In this document: piece by piece, positions 1 to 9,722 of the stretch
Layout: every line of letters starts with the position of its first letter
Position numbering within the stretch: position 1 is the first letter of the stretch
From: an uncultured Sphingobacteriia bacterium
GTDB lineage: Bacteria; Bacteroidota; Bacteroidia; Chitinophagales; Chitinophagaceae
Reading direction: 5' to 3'
DNA: 35,309 nt
NCBI GenBank assembly: GCA_945957225.1
Contig: CAMFKK010000002.1
Coordinates: forward strand, 1 to 35,309
Notes under the pieces: model-generated
Told to the model about the DNA's origin: nothing
The model's database searches: none
Seen by the model: only the letters and a program-made list of their open reading frames with translations
Made by a program: the position numbers and the translations under genes

Positions 1-47
1 GAGATAGGCTCCGGTCTCGTGGGCTCGGAGATGTGTATAAGAGACAG
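1..47. other. Illumina Nextera P7/i7 adapter plus Tn5 mosaic end (library contamination, not genomic)
   Basis: GAGAT-AGGCTCCG-GTCTCGTGGGCTCGGAGATGTGTATAAGAGACAG matches the Nextera read-2 adapter ending in the 19-bp mosaic end AGATGTGTATAAGAGACAG. Confidence 0.98.
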
Positions 48-797
48 CATAGCAGTAGCGGCAGCATCTTTTAAAACCACAATCTCTTTAATATCCGCTG
101 GCGCGATATTTAATAACTGGGCATAACCTTGGTCATCTGCAGTACCAAAGTTAAAATCAGAAGGAATGGCTGTTTCATAAGGCATACCATCTACTACAAT
201 CAAAGGATTGGTTCCAGCATTAATAGAAGAAGTACCACGGATACGAATACTCATACCAGCTCCTGGATCTCCAGAAGTAGAAGTAATATCCACACCAGAT
301 AAACGTCCTTGTAAAGCTTGGTCAATAGATGCTGCTCCCAATTCTTCCAAATCCTTTGCCTGAATTTTTGCAGTGGCAATGGTTAGGTTTTTATCAGAGA
401 TTGAAAGATTACCATTATCCGTTCTTCTTCCACCAACAACAATTACATCATTCAAAGAGTTGGCAGAATTGGCTTCAATGGCCATATTCAAAGTAGTTCT
501 TCCTTTTGTAATTTCTACTTCTTCGGTTTTATAACCAATATAAGAGATAGATACTTTGTGGTTGGGATTAGAAATCTTGAGGGCATAGTTACCATCTATA
601 TCGGTGGTAACACCTCTAACAATTCTTCCGTCCTTGTCCACTTCTGCAACAGATACGTGGGCAATAGGAGACTTGTCTTTTTTATCCGTGATCTTTCCCC
701 TCAAAACTAATTGGGCAGCGGGTGCATCCTGTGCAAATACCGGTTGAAAGCAGGCTGCTAGCAAGGGTAGGAACAAGTAACAAACTAATTTTTTCAT
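48..797 (-). CDS. SusC/RagA-family TonB-dependent receptor, N-terminal part (truncated by contig end)
   Basis: Own translation, not in ORF track: MKKLVCYLFLPLLAACFQPVFAQDAPAAQLVLRGKITDKKDKSPIAHVSVAEVDKDG... then ...RLSGVDITSTSGDPGAGMSIRIRGTSSINAGTNPLIVVDGMPYE...IAPADIKEIVVLKDAAATAM; CarboxypepD-reg-like domain plus TonB plug motifs. Confidence 0.93.
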
Positions 798-846
798 ATG
801 ACTTTGTGTAAATGGGAATTAGGTTTTGGGTAACTGTTCGCTTGGT

Positions 847-3063
847 CTAGTTAGGATTGTATTTAAGGTATCCATCAATCAAGTGAATCACGCAACGGTC
901 TGCCAGGTTATTACTGCTAGCTATGACTACATTGGAGGTTCTATTAAAATTATCCTTGATTTGCATGCTGTTTAAAGCACTGGTAATACCAACCTGACCA
1001 GCATCTCCACTTACGTTTTTATAGAGGGTTTCAAATGTTCCTAGTTTTTTTCCATCTGGAACCACTGTAACCTTATTCAAAATATGGTGGAGGATAAAAT
1101 TATTAACCTTGTCTTTATCTGCTTGAAGTGTAGGTGCAAAATTGGGAACACCTGTTGCAACAGTACCTGGTAACAAACCATCTTTTACCGCTTGCACAAT
1201 GGCTGCGTTATTGGGAACAAAAGAAGTGTAGAACACACCAGGTTGCACACCCAAAATGGCGCCGGAAGCTGCAGTGAAAATGGTAGCATTTTTCAAATAA
1301 GATACAAAGTTGAAAAACTGAGACGTTGCTGCAGAAGTACCACCAAGTGCCACCAATTTTAATCCAAAATTTCTAACACTAAAGGTGAGCAAGTTGTCGG
1401 CATAATATACCCTACCATTAAAAGAAGTTTTGGTAGAACTGGTGTTTACGGTATACGCACTGTCTTCAGAACCTGCAGAAGAAAACTTACCATTGTTCCA
1501 TTTAATATAATCACCTGAAGCCGTTTCAATAATTCCGGTTCCTGTAATATTATCTAATTCACCTGTGGTAATTGGAATGATATGGGTACCCAAAATTCTT
1601 TGGAGGTTATCTCTTGGTACGTTACCAGTAGTGGTGGTGCTGGTACCTGGTGTGGTATAAGACCAAGCATTGGCAACCTGATTAAAATCATAGCCTCTTT
1701 TTTTCATTACCACATCACTCATCATGATCATCACATATTTAAGTGTTGGGATGGTAACGGTGAAACGGTAGTTTTGATCAAGGGCCCTTGTCATTAATAA
1801 ATTGGCAGGATCCAAATATGCCCTACCATAAACTGTTCTAAATACATTGGGTTCTTGAACTTTATTAGAACCATAGAAAAAGCCATTACTCAACACTTTC
1901 TTTTCAACAATATCAGAGGTTGAGTTTATGGTTGGTGCTTCACCTTGAGCATTATTGGTAACTGCAAATTTGCTTGGCCACATGGCGGTCTGCCACATAT
2001 GCGCGTTTACAAAGTCTTGAATAATTTGTGTGGGCAATGCATCTAATGAGCTATATTTTTCCAATAATACATTTTGAATATAATTCAGTGTAGCAGTATT
2101 GTTTGGAGCAATCATGGTAAATGCATTTGATTGACCATCGTTGTCCTGGGCCTTTAAAAAATTTTCGTTGTTGGGAGAAAAAGCAGTTGTTGGTGCAAAC
2201 TGTTTAATATAAACAGGATCATTTTTTCCAGTTAATAATTTGTAACGGTTGGTGGCGTCAGTGTTACTTACAAAAGAAACAATGTACTTGTCCAATAATT
2301 TTTTGAACTCGGTATATTGTGCATTTGTTTTTAAATGCTGGTCAATATTTTTAGCAGGCAAGATTACTTTATCAATCTCGTGGATATAACCATTCTCAGC
2401 CACATAATCAGATTTTAGAACCGAAGCATCCATCACATTAAAACCAGAGAAACTACTATTGGGATAGAAATAGGTATAGTCCGATGTTGGTATACCCTTG
2501 GCAGTAAAATAAACATCCGTAAAATAGCTGATGTATTTATTGTTATTGTCAGCGTTTACAAAACGGTTATTTCTATTAGAGCCTAGGGCTTTTACTATTG
2601 TACCTGTTTTAGTGGTATCGTCATAAAAACCATTATAGTTAGCGGTTCTTCTGCGGAAACTATTGTTGGGAATCCAACCAGTATTGGCCTGATAATCATT
2701 TAACCTAGCTTTTGTAAATGCGTTATAGGCCAAAGCATAGGTAACAATCCCTTGCGCAGTGGCAGAATCAATTTTATCAATTCCTGAAATACCCTGTTCA
2801 GCAAAAAATTTTTGAAAAGCCGCGTCATTGGGCGCAAACAAAGTCCAATAACCGGCAGCGGCAAGGATATTTTTATAGCCCGCCTTGTCAATACAAGCAA
2901 GTAGGGTATTAAAATTTCCTTTTTGTTGCAAAACCTGGTAAATGGGTTGGGCCAGGGTATCTGGTCTACCATAAAACTCATCAAATGCCTTTTTCTTACA
3001 TCCTGTAGAAACAATAGACATAAGGGTCACGATGACAAGAACGGAACTTAGAACTCTTCTCAT
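847..3063 (-). CDS. Fasciclin (FAS1) domain lipoprotein
   Basis: Lipoprotein signal MRRVLSSVLVIVTLMSIVSTGCKKK; repeated FAS1-like motifs (YWTLFAPNDAAFQKF, FTMIAPNNTA, FYTSFVPNNAAI). Confidence 0.85.
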   Translation of the reverse strand: MRRVLSSVLVIVTLMSIVSTGCKKKAFDEFYGRPDTLAQPIYQVLQQKGNFNTLLACIDKAGYKNILAAAGYWTLFAPNDAAFQKFFAEQGISGIDKIDSATAQGIVTYALAYNAFTKARLNDYQANTGWIPNNSFRRRTANYNGFYDDTTKTGTIVKALGSNRNNRFVNADNNNKYISYFTDVYFTAKGIPTSDYTYFYPNSSFSGFNVMDASVLKSDYVAENGYIHEIDKVILPAKNIDQHLKTNAQYTEFKKLLDKYIVSFVSNTDATNRYKLLTGKNDPVYIKQFAPTTAFSPNNENFLKAQDNDGQSNAFTMIAPNNTATLNYIQNVLLEKYSSLDALPTQIIQDFVNAHMWQTAMWPSKFAVTNNAQGEAPTINSTSDIVEKKVLSNGFFYGSNKVQEPNVFRTVYGRAYLDPANLLMTRALDQNYRFTVTIPTLKYVMIMMSDVVMKKRGYDFNQVANAWSYTTPGTSTTTTGNVPRDNLQRILGTHIIPITTGELDNITGTGIIETASGDYIKWNNGKFSSAGSEDSAYTVNTSSTKTSFNGRVYYADNLLTFSVRNFGLKLVALGGTSAATSQFFNFVSYLKNATIFTAASGAILGVQPGVFYTSFVPNNAAIVQAVKDGLLPGTVATGVPNFAPTLQADKDKVNNFILHHILNKVTVVPDGKKLGTFETLYKNVSGDAGQVGITSALNSMQIKDNFNRTSNVVIASSNNLADRCVIHLIDGYLKYNPN

Positions 3064-3329
3064 AACAGTAGCTGTCGTTTGTGTTTATCTTACCGGCATC
3101 TTGGGTAAAACACCGTCCAATTTTTTTTGTGACAACTTAGGAGGTTCCGGCCGTATGGGGAATTGCATGAAAATCTCAAGCAGATAGATATGGACTTTTT
3201 GGCAATCGACAAGCAGCTAGTACAACCTTTTAAGTTGTATTTAAGCCCAAATTAACAATTGTCAGTTTTACATCTATCCTGTTGCATCCTGATAGCTACT
3301 TAATATTTTATTTTAAGATCTGGCTATAA

Positions 3330-3361
3330 AAGAAAGGGCCACCGGTAATTAGCCGGCAGCC
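3330..3361 (-). terminator. Putative Rho-independent terminator downstream of the DUF4136 gene
   Basis: Minus strand GGCTGCCGG-CTAATTA-CCGGTGGCC (9-bp stem with two G-U pairs) followed by CTTTCTTTTAT. Confidence 0.6.
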
Positions 3362-3402
3362 GCTTTTGTTTAAACCTCGGGGGGAATGGTTAAGGGTGGG
3401 GT

Positions 3403-3981
3403 TTACTTTTCCAATTGTTGTACAATTGCTTTTACATTTTTTTCTATCTCTTTGTCTGTCAATCTTCTAGAATCTGTTTCCATAGTGGTCCAGCCCTGCC
3501 AGATGGTTTTATCAGACTGGGCATCTAAAAGGGTCACTGTAAGTGTATGTTCCTGAACCGTTAGAACGTTGTTTTGGTATCCCATTAGCGTAGAGGGATA
3601 GTAAACAGGAATCCATCTTCTGCTAAAAGGGCTATACAAATACCTGTATTGGGGGTCAGAATAGACGGGACTGCGCTGGTTACGCTTCTCTTTTTCCACG
3701 TCAATTTCATAGACCAACAACACATCAGGGTTTTTCTGGCTTATTTTCCAACCACTGGCTTTTAGGTTTTTGTCAATGCTTTCCTTGATTTTCCTATCAA
3801 CCAGGTCATTGGTTTTGGCCAAAGGTTTACCGGTATCCTTAGAACTGGGATCAACCCAAGCATAGGTTCTTATTTTTGTAAAGTCTACGGAATCGTCTTT
3901 TTGCACCCTTGCGATGGTACCACAACTGGTTAAGAAGATCAAGACGCTGACCAGGGTCAGAAATCCAAACTGCTTTTTCAT
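3403..3981 (-). CDS. DUF4136-like lipoprotein
   Basis: Signal/lipobox MKKQFGFLTLVSVLIFLTSCG; KIRTYAWVDPSS...DLVDRKIKESIDKNLKASGWKISQKNPDVLLVYEI pattern. Confidence 0.75.
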   Translation of the reverse strand: MKKQFGFLTLVSVLIFLTSCGTIARVQKDDSVDFTKIRTYAWVDPSSKDTGKPLAKTNDLVDRKIKESIDKNLKASGWKISQKNPDVLLVYEIDVEKEKRNQRSPVYSDPQYRYLYSPFSRRWIPVYYPSTLMGYQNNVLTVQEHTLTVTLLDAQSDKTIWQGWTTMETDSRRLTDKEIEKNVKAIVQQLEK

Positions 3982-4093
3982 AACTTAACTGTTTAGGTTA
4001 GTAATTTGATTTACTATACCTATCCAATCAGCGTGCCAATAAGTCTTAAATGAAACCTAAAGAAAACCTAAAATCTGTTAAATAGATTGATAA

Positions 4094-4684
4094 TCAATGC
4101 CTTACAATGTTGTAAATATCAACCTGTGGCCAGAGATACTGTCCATTGAGCTTTTGTCCAGAGATCTTAAAAACCAGGTTTAAGCCTTTTACAACCTTAC
4201 CAAATGCGGCATAACCTTGGCGGTCTTCACAGTTTTCGCCACCAAAATCAAGGCCCGGTTGGTTACCTATCACAATAAAAAATTCGGTGCCAGCAGTGCC
4301 GGGAGCAGCCCTGGCTAAAGAAATCACCCCTTCTGTATGTAAAATGCCGGTTTCCTTGGTGCTTTCATGCGGAATTCCCTTAATTGAAACGGCTTTTTTA
4401 TAGTTGGTTTTCCAAATCCCGCCCTGAATCAACTCGGTTTTGGGGGCATTGGAGGGTTGGTTTTCCATATTCAGGGCCCTATAAAATCCGCTATTGAAAT
4501 AAAAACCAGAATCTACATAAGACAAAAATGCCGCCACGGTTTTGGGAGCTTTTTTGGGATAGAGTTCCAACTCAATCTCGCCATACTTGGTTTGAATGAG
4601 TACATGCGGGTTCTCATAAACGGGTTTTGGTTTACAACCCAGGAAGAGGGCAAAAAGAATGACTATGGAATAACGCGCGCTCAT
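4094..4684 (-). CDS. Cyclophilin-type peptidylprolyl isomerase, lipoprotein
   Basis: VLIQTKYGEIELELYPKKAPKTVAAFLSYVDSGFY and GTAGTEFFIVIGNQPGLDF; lipobox LFLGC; 4-bp ATGA overlap with the upstream gene. Confidence 0.88.
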   Translation of the reverse strand: MSARYSIVILFALFLGCKPKPVYENPHVLIQTKYGEIELELYPKKAPKTVAAFLSYVDSGFYFNSGFYRALNMENQPSNAPKTELIQGGIWKTNYKKAVSIKGIPHESTKETGILHTEGVISLARAAPGTAGTEFFIVIGNQPGLDFGGENCEDRQGYAAFGKVVKGLNLVFKISGQKLNGQYLWPQVDIYNIVRH

Positions 4685-5823
4685 GGAATAATTTCAAATA
4701 GGAAAAATTGGGTGGTTTCAAAGAGTTGAAAGTTATTGTCGGCCACCATGACCAAGGTTTTGTGGCCATTGGGAAGGGTGGGACCAAAACACATACCTTC
4801 TACATTGTCAACATAAATGCCCAGACTATCCATGTTCAACAATAATTTTTTGTTCAAGGGTTTTGCCGGTGGCGATGCTATCAGAGAAGCATTCTTACTA
4901 ATATCTTCCGCATTGCTAAGGTCTACTTCAAAAATCTTGATGGTACAGGGCAGTCTACCCGTAGAAAAAGAACGCTCCATCACCAAGAGTTTGTTGTTTC
5001 CAATAGCAAAGATATCGGGCACCCCGTTTACTTTAAAGGCCGTGGCAGGTGTAGCGGGATAAGCCACAGGGTCTAATAAATACGCATACTGTGCGGTATT
5101 CTTGTTAGACTTTAGGTTGTATTGGTAAATCCTAATCCATGTCTTATTTGGGGTTAAATCGGCCCTTGGCCCGTCTTCATACAAGGGCTCTTCTACATTT
5201 ACATACAAGGTTTTGAAGCCATTGTCAAATGTCATTCCTTCTAACACCCCATTTTGTCTGGGACCTTTTTCGGTGGCGCGCATGAGCAGGTTTGCGGGCA
5301 GTGGAAGGGTATCTATATATTGACCATTTAAACCCATCCGGATAATGGAAGGGTTGGCCAAGACGGTTTCTTTGTCCCTGACAATTCTTTCACCCTCGCT
5401 GGTCCAAACCAATTGGTTCTTGGATGCGTCATAGCGAATAGCTTCAGGATCCGGCGTTTTGGCTGGGTCTTCTTTGGAAGAAGGATAAGTTTTGCCGTTT
5501 GCCTGCAACAAAGACTGTACGCTTAACCACTGAACCGAGTCAATGCCAGATTTACCCAAGACCAACTTAACGGTATAAAATCTTGCTGGATTGATTGCGG
5601 ATCTATCGTCACAGATTAAAAAATACTGATCATTCTTGGCGTCATAGTCAATACCAGAAAGCCCACCAATGGTGGTACCCATAAAGGGCTTATTATGCGC
5701 CACATCATAATGACCCAATAGTTTTAACTGACCAATGCTGGAATCAACAGGAGCCAAAGATTTTCTGGTGGCACAAGATACCAACATGACAAGGGCCAAT
5801 AAACCAAGACCTATTTTTTTCAT
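4681..5823 (-). CDS. Esterase-like activity of phytase family protein
   Basis: Lipoprotein signal, GGLSGIDYDAKNDQYFLICDDRS, DPEAIRYDASKNQLVWTSEGE, NVEGMCFGPTLPNGHKTLVMVADNNF. Confidence 0.82.
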   Translation of the reverse strand: MKKIGLGLLALVMLVSCATRKSLAPVDSSIGQLKLLGHYDVAHNKPFMGTTIGGLSGIDYDAKNDQYFLICDDRSAINPARFYTVKLVLGKSGIDSVQWLSVQSLLQANGKTYPSSKEDPAKTPDPEAIRYDASKNQLVWTSEGERIVRDKETVLANPSIIRMGLNGQYIDTLPLPANLLMRATEKGPRQNGVLEGMTFDNGFKTLYVNVEEPLYEDGPRADLTPNKTWIRIYQYNLKSNKNTAQYAYLLDPVAYPATPATAFKVNGVPDIFAIGNNKLLVMERSFSTGRLPCTIKIFEVDLSNAEDISKNASLIASPPAKPLNKKLLLNMDSLGIYVDNVEGMCFGPTLPNGHKTLVMVADNNFQLFETTQFFLFEIIP

Positions 5824-5829
5824 ACCAAC

Positions 5830-8055
5830 TTATTGGGCAATAGACATTAAATGAGCGGCCAATTGTTTGATTTGACCAGCGGCAATTTGAATCTGTTCTT
5901 GGGCTTCTTTCCAATCTCTTTGTTCAATGGCTTCTCTAATCCCAGGCATGGTTTTTACGCCATAACCGGTATAAAAACCAGGTGCATAAATGGTATGTTT
6001 GAACCAAGACCTTCTTGGCAAACCAGTTGCAGACAACAATTGTTGCTCAGCGCGATACAGGCTGGCGTTTGCTTTTTCGCTCAGGGTTCCTGTTTTAGCC
6101 ACATATTGGTTCAGGGTTTTAGAAGCATTTTCTAGTTCAGCCAAAGCGTTTTGAACAGGAGAAAAATCTATAAAAGGCACTGCAGGTTTGATTTTTGGAA
6201 GCTGTTCTTTTTCGGTTGGGTCAGCTGCCAATACATAAGCCTTGCTATTGATCACTTCATTTTCAATCTGGGTATTTTCACGCAATTGATCTGTAGTGCT
6301 GCTCAATTCTTTTACATAACCAGCAATGGTTTTTTGCAAAATGGCAAAATTGAAAGGGAGTTGTTCTGCATCGGCCATGCGCAAAACAGCCCTACCATTT
6401 ACCTTACCCAAGGCAACCCCATAATTAAAACCGGGGTCTTTAAAACGGCTATAGTGGTCATAACTATCATAGATACTATGGTATTCACCACCGGGGTCTT
6501 CTCCACCAAAACCAATATTCAAAGCGGGAATGCCCAAGTGTTGGATAAAGGAAGAATAGTCAGAACCAGAACCCATGGCACCCAAGTGCAGGTCTTTTTC
6601 TTGCATGGCCGCTTGTTTGGCTTTTGGTGTAGCAGCTGATGCTACTTCTTCCGCTCTTTTTCTGTCAAAAACGCTGACACCGGTTTGAGGGTCCATCACG
6701 TCTTTGGCCGCTTCAAACACCAAGGTTTCCAAGGCGTGCGAACCTTCTGCACCCAAAAAGCCTCGTCCGTTGCTATCTGAGTTTAGGTAAACCACTACTT
6801 TCTGTTGTAATTCGGCCGCGTGGTCTTCTACCCATTCGGTAGAACCCATCAAACCCTGCTCTTCACCGTCCCAAGCACAATACACCAGGGTACGTTTGGG
6901 TCTCCAACCTGTTTTCAACAATTCTCCAATGGCACGGGCTTCTTCTAGTTCAGCCGCCATTCCGCTCACGGGATCATTGGCGCCATTTACCCAGGCATCA
7001 TGGTGGTTGCCGCGCAAGACCCATTGATCAGGGTAGGTAGAACCCTTGATTTTGGCAATTACATTATAGGCAGGAACCGTGTTCCAATTAAAATCTACTT
7101 TCAAATGAACCTTGGTTTTTCCCGGACCCACATGATAGGTAAAGGGTAAACCACCCCTCCATGCTGCAGGTGCTACTGGACCTTCTAAGGCTTCTAACAA
7201 GGGCTTAGCGTCATGATAGCTGATGGGTAAAACAGGAATTTTTAGCAAATTGGGGGCAGACAAACGGTCCAGTCTTTTGGCATTGGCCGTAGAACCAATA
7301 TTGGGAGTCAGTGGGTCACCGGGGTAGATCACCATATCCATGATAGAACCCCTTTGAACACCATATTCGTTTTTGAATGCGCCTTTTGGATATACATCGC
7401 CCGCGCCATAACCATCATCCTGTGGGTCAGAATAAATTATACAACCCAGGGCTCCGTGTTCTTGGGCAATTTTGGGTTTGATTCCCCTCCAAGAGCGGCC
7501 ATATTTGGCAATCACAATCTTGCCTTTTACGCTAATGCCTAGTTTTTCCAAGGTTTCATAATCGGCAGGAACCCCATAGTTGACAAATACCAATTCGGCG
7601 GTTACATCGCCATCGGCACTCCAGCAATTATAAGTAGGTAATTGACCTTCTTGATTAGAAGTACCGTCTTCTTTTAAAGCCGGCTCTTTCAATAAGGCTT
7701 TGAAAACACCAGGAGAAGTCATTTCCAAGACCCTAGTTTTGGGTGTAGGAAACAAAACCTGATAGGTTTCTATTTGAGCATCCCAACCATATTGTTTGAA
7801 TTGGGCCAAGATATTTTCTGCTACAGCCTTGCTACCGGGTGATCCCAAATGGTGGGGAATGGCAGACATGTCTTTGATATTTTTACCAATGCGCTCTGCG
7901 CTAAGTCCGGCGTCAAACTGTTGTTCAATTTGTTTTTGTTTGGCTGCGGATGCTGCACTAAACCCGGTTATGGATGGTTGCGCAAGGGCAGAAATACTGA
8001 GCAAACCACTGCTCAGAATCAGGCAAAGGGTTTTGGAGGGCTTCATGTTCATCAT
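5830..8055 (-). CDS. M28-family metallopeptidase with PA domain (glutamate carboxypeptidase II-like)
   Basis: Signal peptide; GNHHDAWVNGANDPVSGMAAELEEARA, CAWDGEEQGLMGSTEWVE, SGSDYSSFIQHLGIPALNIGF; C-terminal TFR-dimer-like region. Confidence 0.93.
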   Translation of the reverse strand: MMNMKPSKTLCLILSSGLLSISALAQPSITGFSAASAAKQKQIEQQFDAGLSAERIGKNIKDMSAIPHHLGSPGSKAVAENILAQFKQYGWDAQIETYQVLFPTPKTRVLEMTSPGVFKALLKEPALKEDGTSNQEGQLPTYNCWSADGDVTAELVFVNYGVPADYETLEKLGISVKGKIVIAKYGRSWRGIKPKIAQEHGALGCIIYSDPQDDGYGAGDVYPKGAFKNEYGVQRGSIMDMVIYPGDPLTPNIGSTANAKRLDRLSAPNLLKIPVLPISYHDAKPLLEALEGPVAPAAWRGGLPFTYHVGPGKTKVHLKVDFNWNTVPAYNVIAKIKGSTYPDQWVLRGNHHDAWVNGANDPVSGMAAELEEARAIGELLKTGWRPKRTLVYCAWDGEEQGLMGSTEWVEDHAAELQQKVVVYLNSDSNGRGFLGAEGSHALETLVFEAAKDVMDPQTGVSVFDRKRAEEVASAATPKAKQAAMQEKDLHLGAMGSGSDYSSFIQHLGIPALNIGFGGEDPGGEYHSIYDSYDHYSRFKDPGFNYGVALGKVNGRAVLRMADAEQLPFNFAILQKTIAGYVKELSSTTDQLRENTQIENEVINSKAYVLAADPTEKEQLPKIKPAVPFIDFSPVQNALAELENASKTLNQYVAKTGTLSEKANASLYRAEQQLLSATGLPRRSWFKHTIYAPGFYTGYGVKTMPGIREAIEQRDWKEAQEQIQIAAGQIKQLAAHLMSIAQ

Positions 8056-8070
8056 GGTTCAGTTAGAATA

Positions 8071-9717
8071 TTATTTGAATAAGGCGGGGTGTTCTTTGTT
8101 CCATTGGGTGGCATTCTGATAAGCTTTGGCAACAGTGATAATACTAGCCTCGTCATATAGTTTACCAATCAAAGTGATACTTCTGGGTAATTGTTGGGCA
8201 TTATAACCTATGGGAAAACAAATGGCTGGGTGACCGGTGAGGTTGGTAATGGCCGATTGATTGCCCCAATTGTTGGGACAAATAATGGCGTCATATTGCT
8301 CCACTATTTTATTAACCGCTTGCATGAGTAAATAGCGTTGGCGGTTGGCGTTGATGTATTCCACAGCTGGAATTAGTCTAGAAACGCGGAAATTATTGGG
8401 CCAGTCAAATTGGTTTTGGCGGGTCATTTGATCATCAATGCCATAACGGGTAAACTCGTCAAAAGCGGCGGCACATTCCGCGCTGATGACCACATCCATG
8501 ATATTATAATTGTACAACCCACTATCAGGGAAATTGATAGGAATCAATTCCACGCCCAGTTTTCTATAAGTTGCCAATACCTTAAACTCGTTTCTAGAAG
8601 TATCGGTGATTTTGTCAAAATAGTTTTTGGCGTAGGCAATTTTTTTGCCTTTAAGACTAGCAGCAGGATTGTAATTAAAGGGCAGGTTTACGGCAGCCTG
8701 GTCCTTTCCATCGGTACCATGAATAGCGGCAAAAACCATGGCAGCGTCTTGGGCGCTTCTGCAAATGGGACCAATTTTATCCAGACTCCAACTTAGGGTC
8801 ATGGCGCCAGAGCGGCTAATACTCCCAAATGTGGGTCTGAGTCCTGTGGCTCCACAAGTAGCAGAAGGAGAAGTAATAGAACCCCAGGTTTCTGTTCCAA
8901 TAGCAAAGGGAATTAAGCCAGCGGCGGTAGCCGATGCAGAACCCGCAGAAGAACCAGATGATCCGTTTTTCAAATTCCATGGATTCTTGGTGCGTCCGCC
9001 AAACCAATAATCGCCCATGGCTAGAGCACCCATGGTAAATTTAGCCACCAACACGGCGCCAGCTTCTTTTAGTTTGGTATAAACAAAAGCGTCTTCTTCA
9101 ATTACTTGGTCTTTATATGGTGCGGCTCCCCAAGTGGTCTTTGTTCCTTTAACAGCAAACAGGTCTTTCAAACCATAAGGAATCCCGTGTAGCGGTCCGC
9201 GATATTTTCCCTTGGCAATTTCCGCGTCAGCTGCCCTAGCCTGTTGCATGGCTAGTTCTTCAGTTAGACTTACCACACACTGCAGGGTATCGCTGTATTT
9301 TTTTAAACGTGCTATAAAAAATTCTGTCAGTTGTACGGAGCTGATTTTTTTGTTTTTGATTAGTGAAGCCAAATCTTCTACTGAGTAAAAAGCTAGGTCT
9401 TGTGCGTTTTTGGGAAGGGAAATAGAAGCAGGAAAATTCCATAGAATGGGTTCCTGTTTGCTGGCAAATTTCATTCCTGGTAGCACAGGGTTTTGCCAAA
9501 GACTCATGGGAACGGCATTGTCTAAATGCTGTTTGTGCATGAGCCTAAAATTTTCAAAATTCTCCATCACACCACTGTACATGGTGTCCAGTTCTTTCTG
9601 GGTATAAGAAAGGTCAATGATTTTTGCGGCCGATTTAAGATCGGCAATACGGATACTGTCCTGAGCCGTGGAAACTTGTGTTGCCAATAACATCAGGCAA
9701 AAAAGCAGTTTTTGCAT
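8071..9717 (-). CDS. Amidase signature family protein (secreted)
   Basis: LHGIPYGLKDLFAVKGTKTTWGA and NGSSGSSAGSASATAAGLIPFAIGTETWGSITSPS; N-terminal signal peptide. Confidence 0.93.
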   Translation of the reverse strand: MQKLLFCLMLLATQVSTAQDSIRIADLKSAAKIIDLSYTQKELDTMYSGVMENFENFRLMHKQHLDNAVPMSLWQNPVLPGMKFASKQEPILWNFPASISLPKNAQDLAFYSVEDLASLIKNKKISSVQLTEFFIARLKKYSDTLQCVVSLTEELAMQQARAADAEIAKGKYRGPLHGIPYGLKDLFAVKGTKTTWGAAPYKDQVIEEDAFVYTKLKEAGAVLVAKFTMGALAMGDYWFGGRTKNPWNLKNGSSGSSAGSASATAAGLIPFAIGTETWGSITSPSATCGATGLRPTFGSISRSGAMTLSWSLDKIGPICRSAQDAAMVFAAIHGTDGKDQAAVNLPFNYNPAASLKGKKIAYAKNYFDKITDTSRNEFKVLATYRKLGVELIPINFPDSGLYNYNIMDVVISAECAAAFDEFTRYGIDDQMTRQNQFDWPNNFRVSRLIPAVEYINANRQRYLLMQAVNKIVEQYDAIICPNNWGNQSAITNLTGHPAICFPIGYNAQQLPRSITLIGKLYDEASIITVAKAYQNATQWNKEHPALFK

Positions 9718-9722
9718 GGTTC

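Noticed and set aside
1582-1797. Plus-strand ORF inside the FAS1 gene, representative of the many short plus-strand ORFs in the track (e.g. 6151-6639, 8410-8796, 11405-11839, 14410-14802)
   Set aside because: They are antisense to well-supported minus-strand genes, have unlikely Cys/Trp/Phe-rich compositions and no recognisable domains, so they are shadow ORFs.
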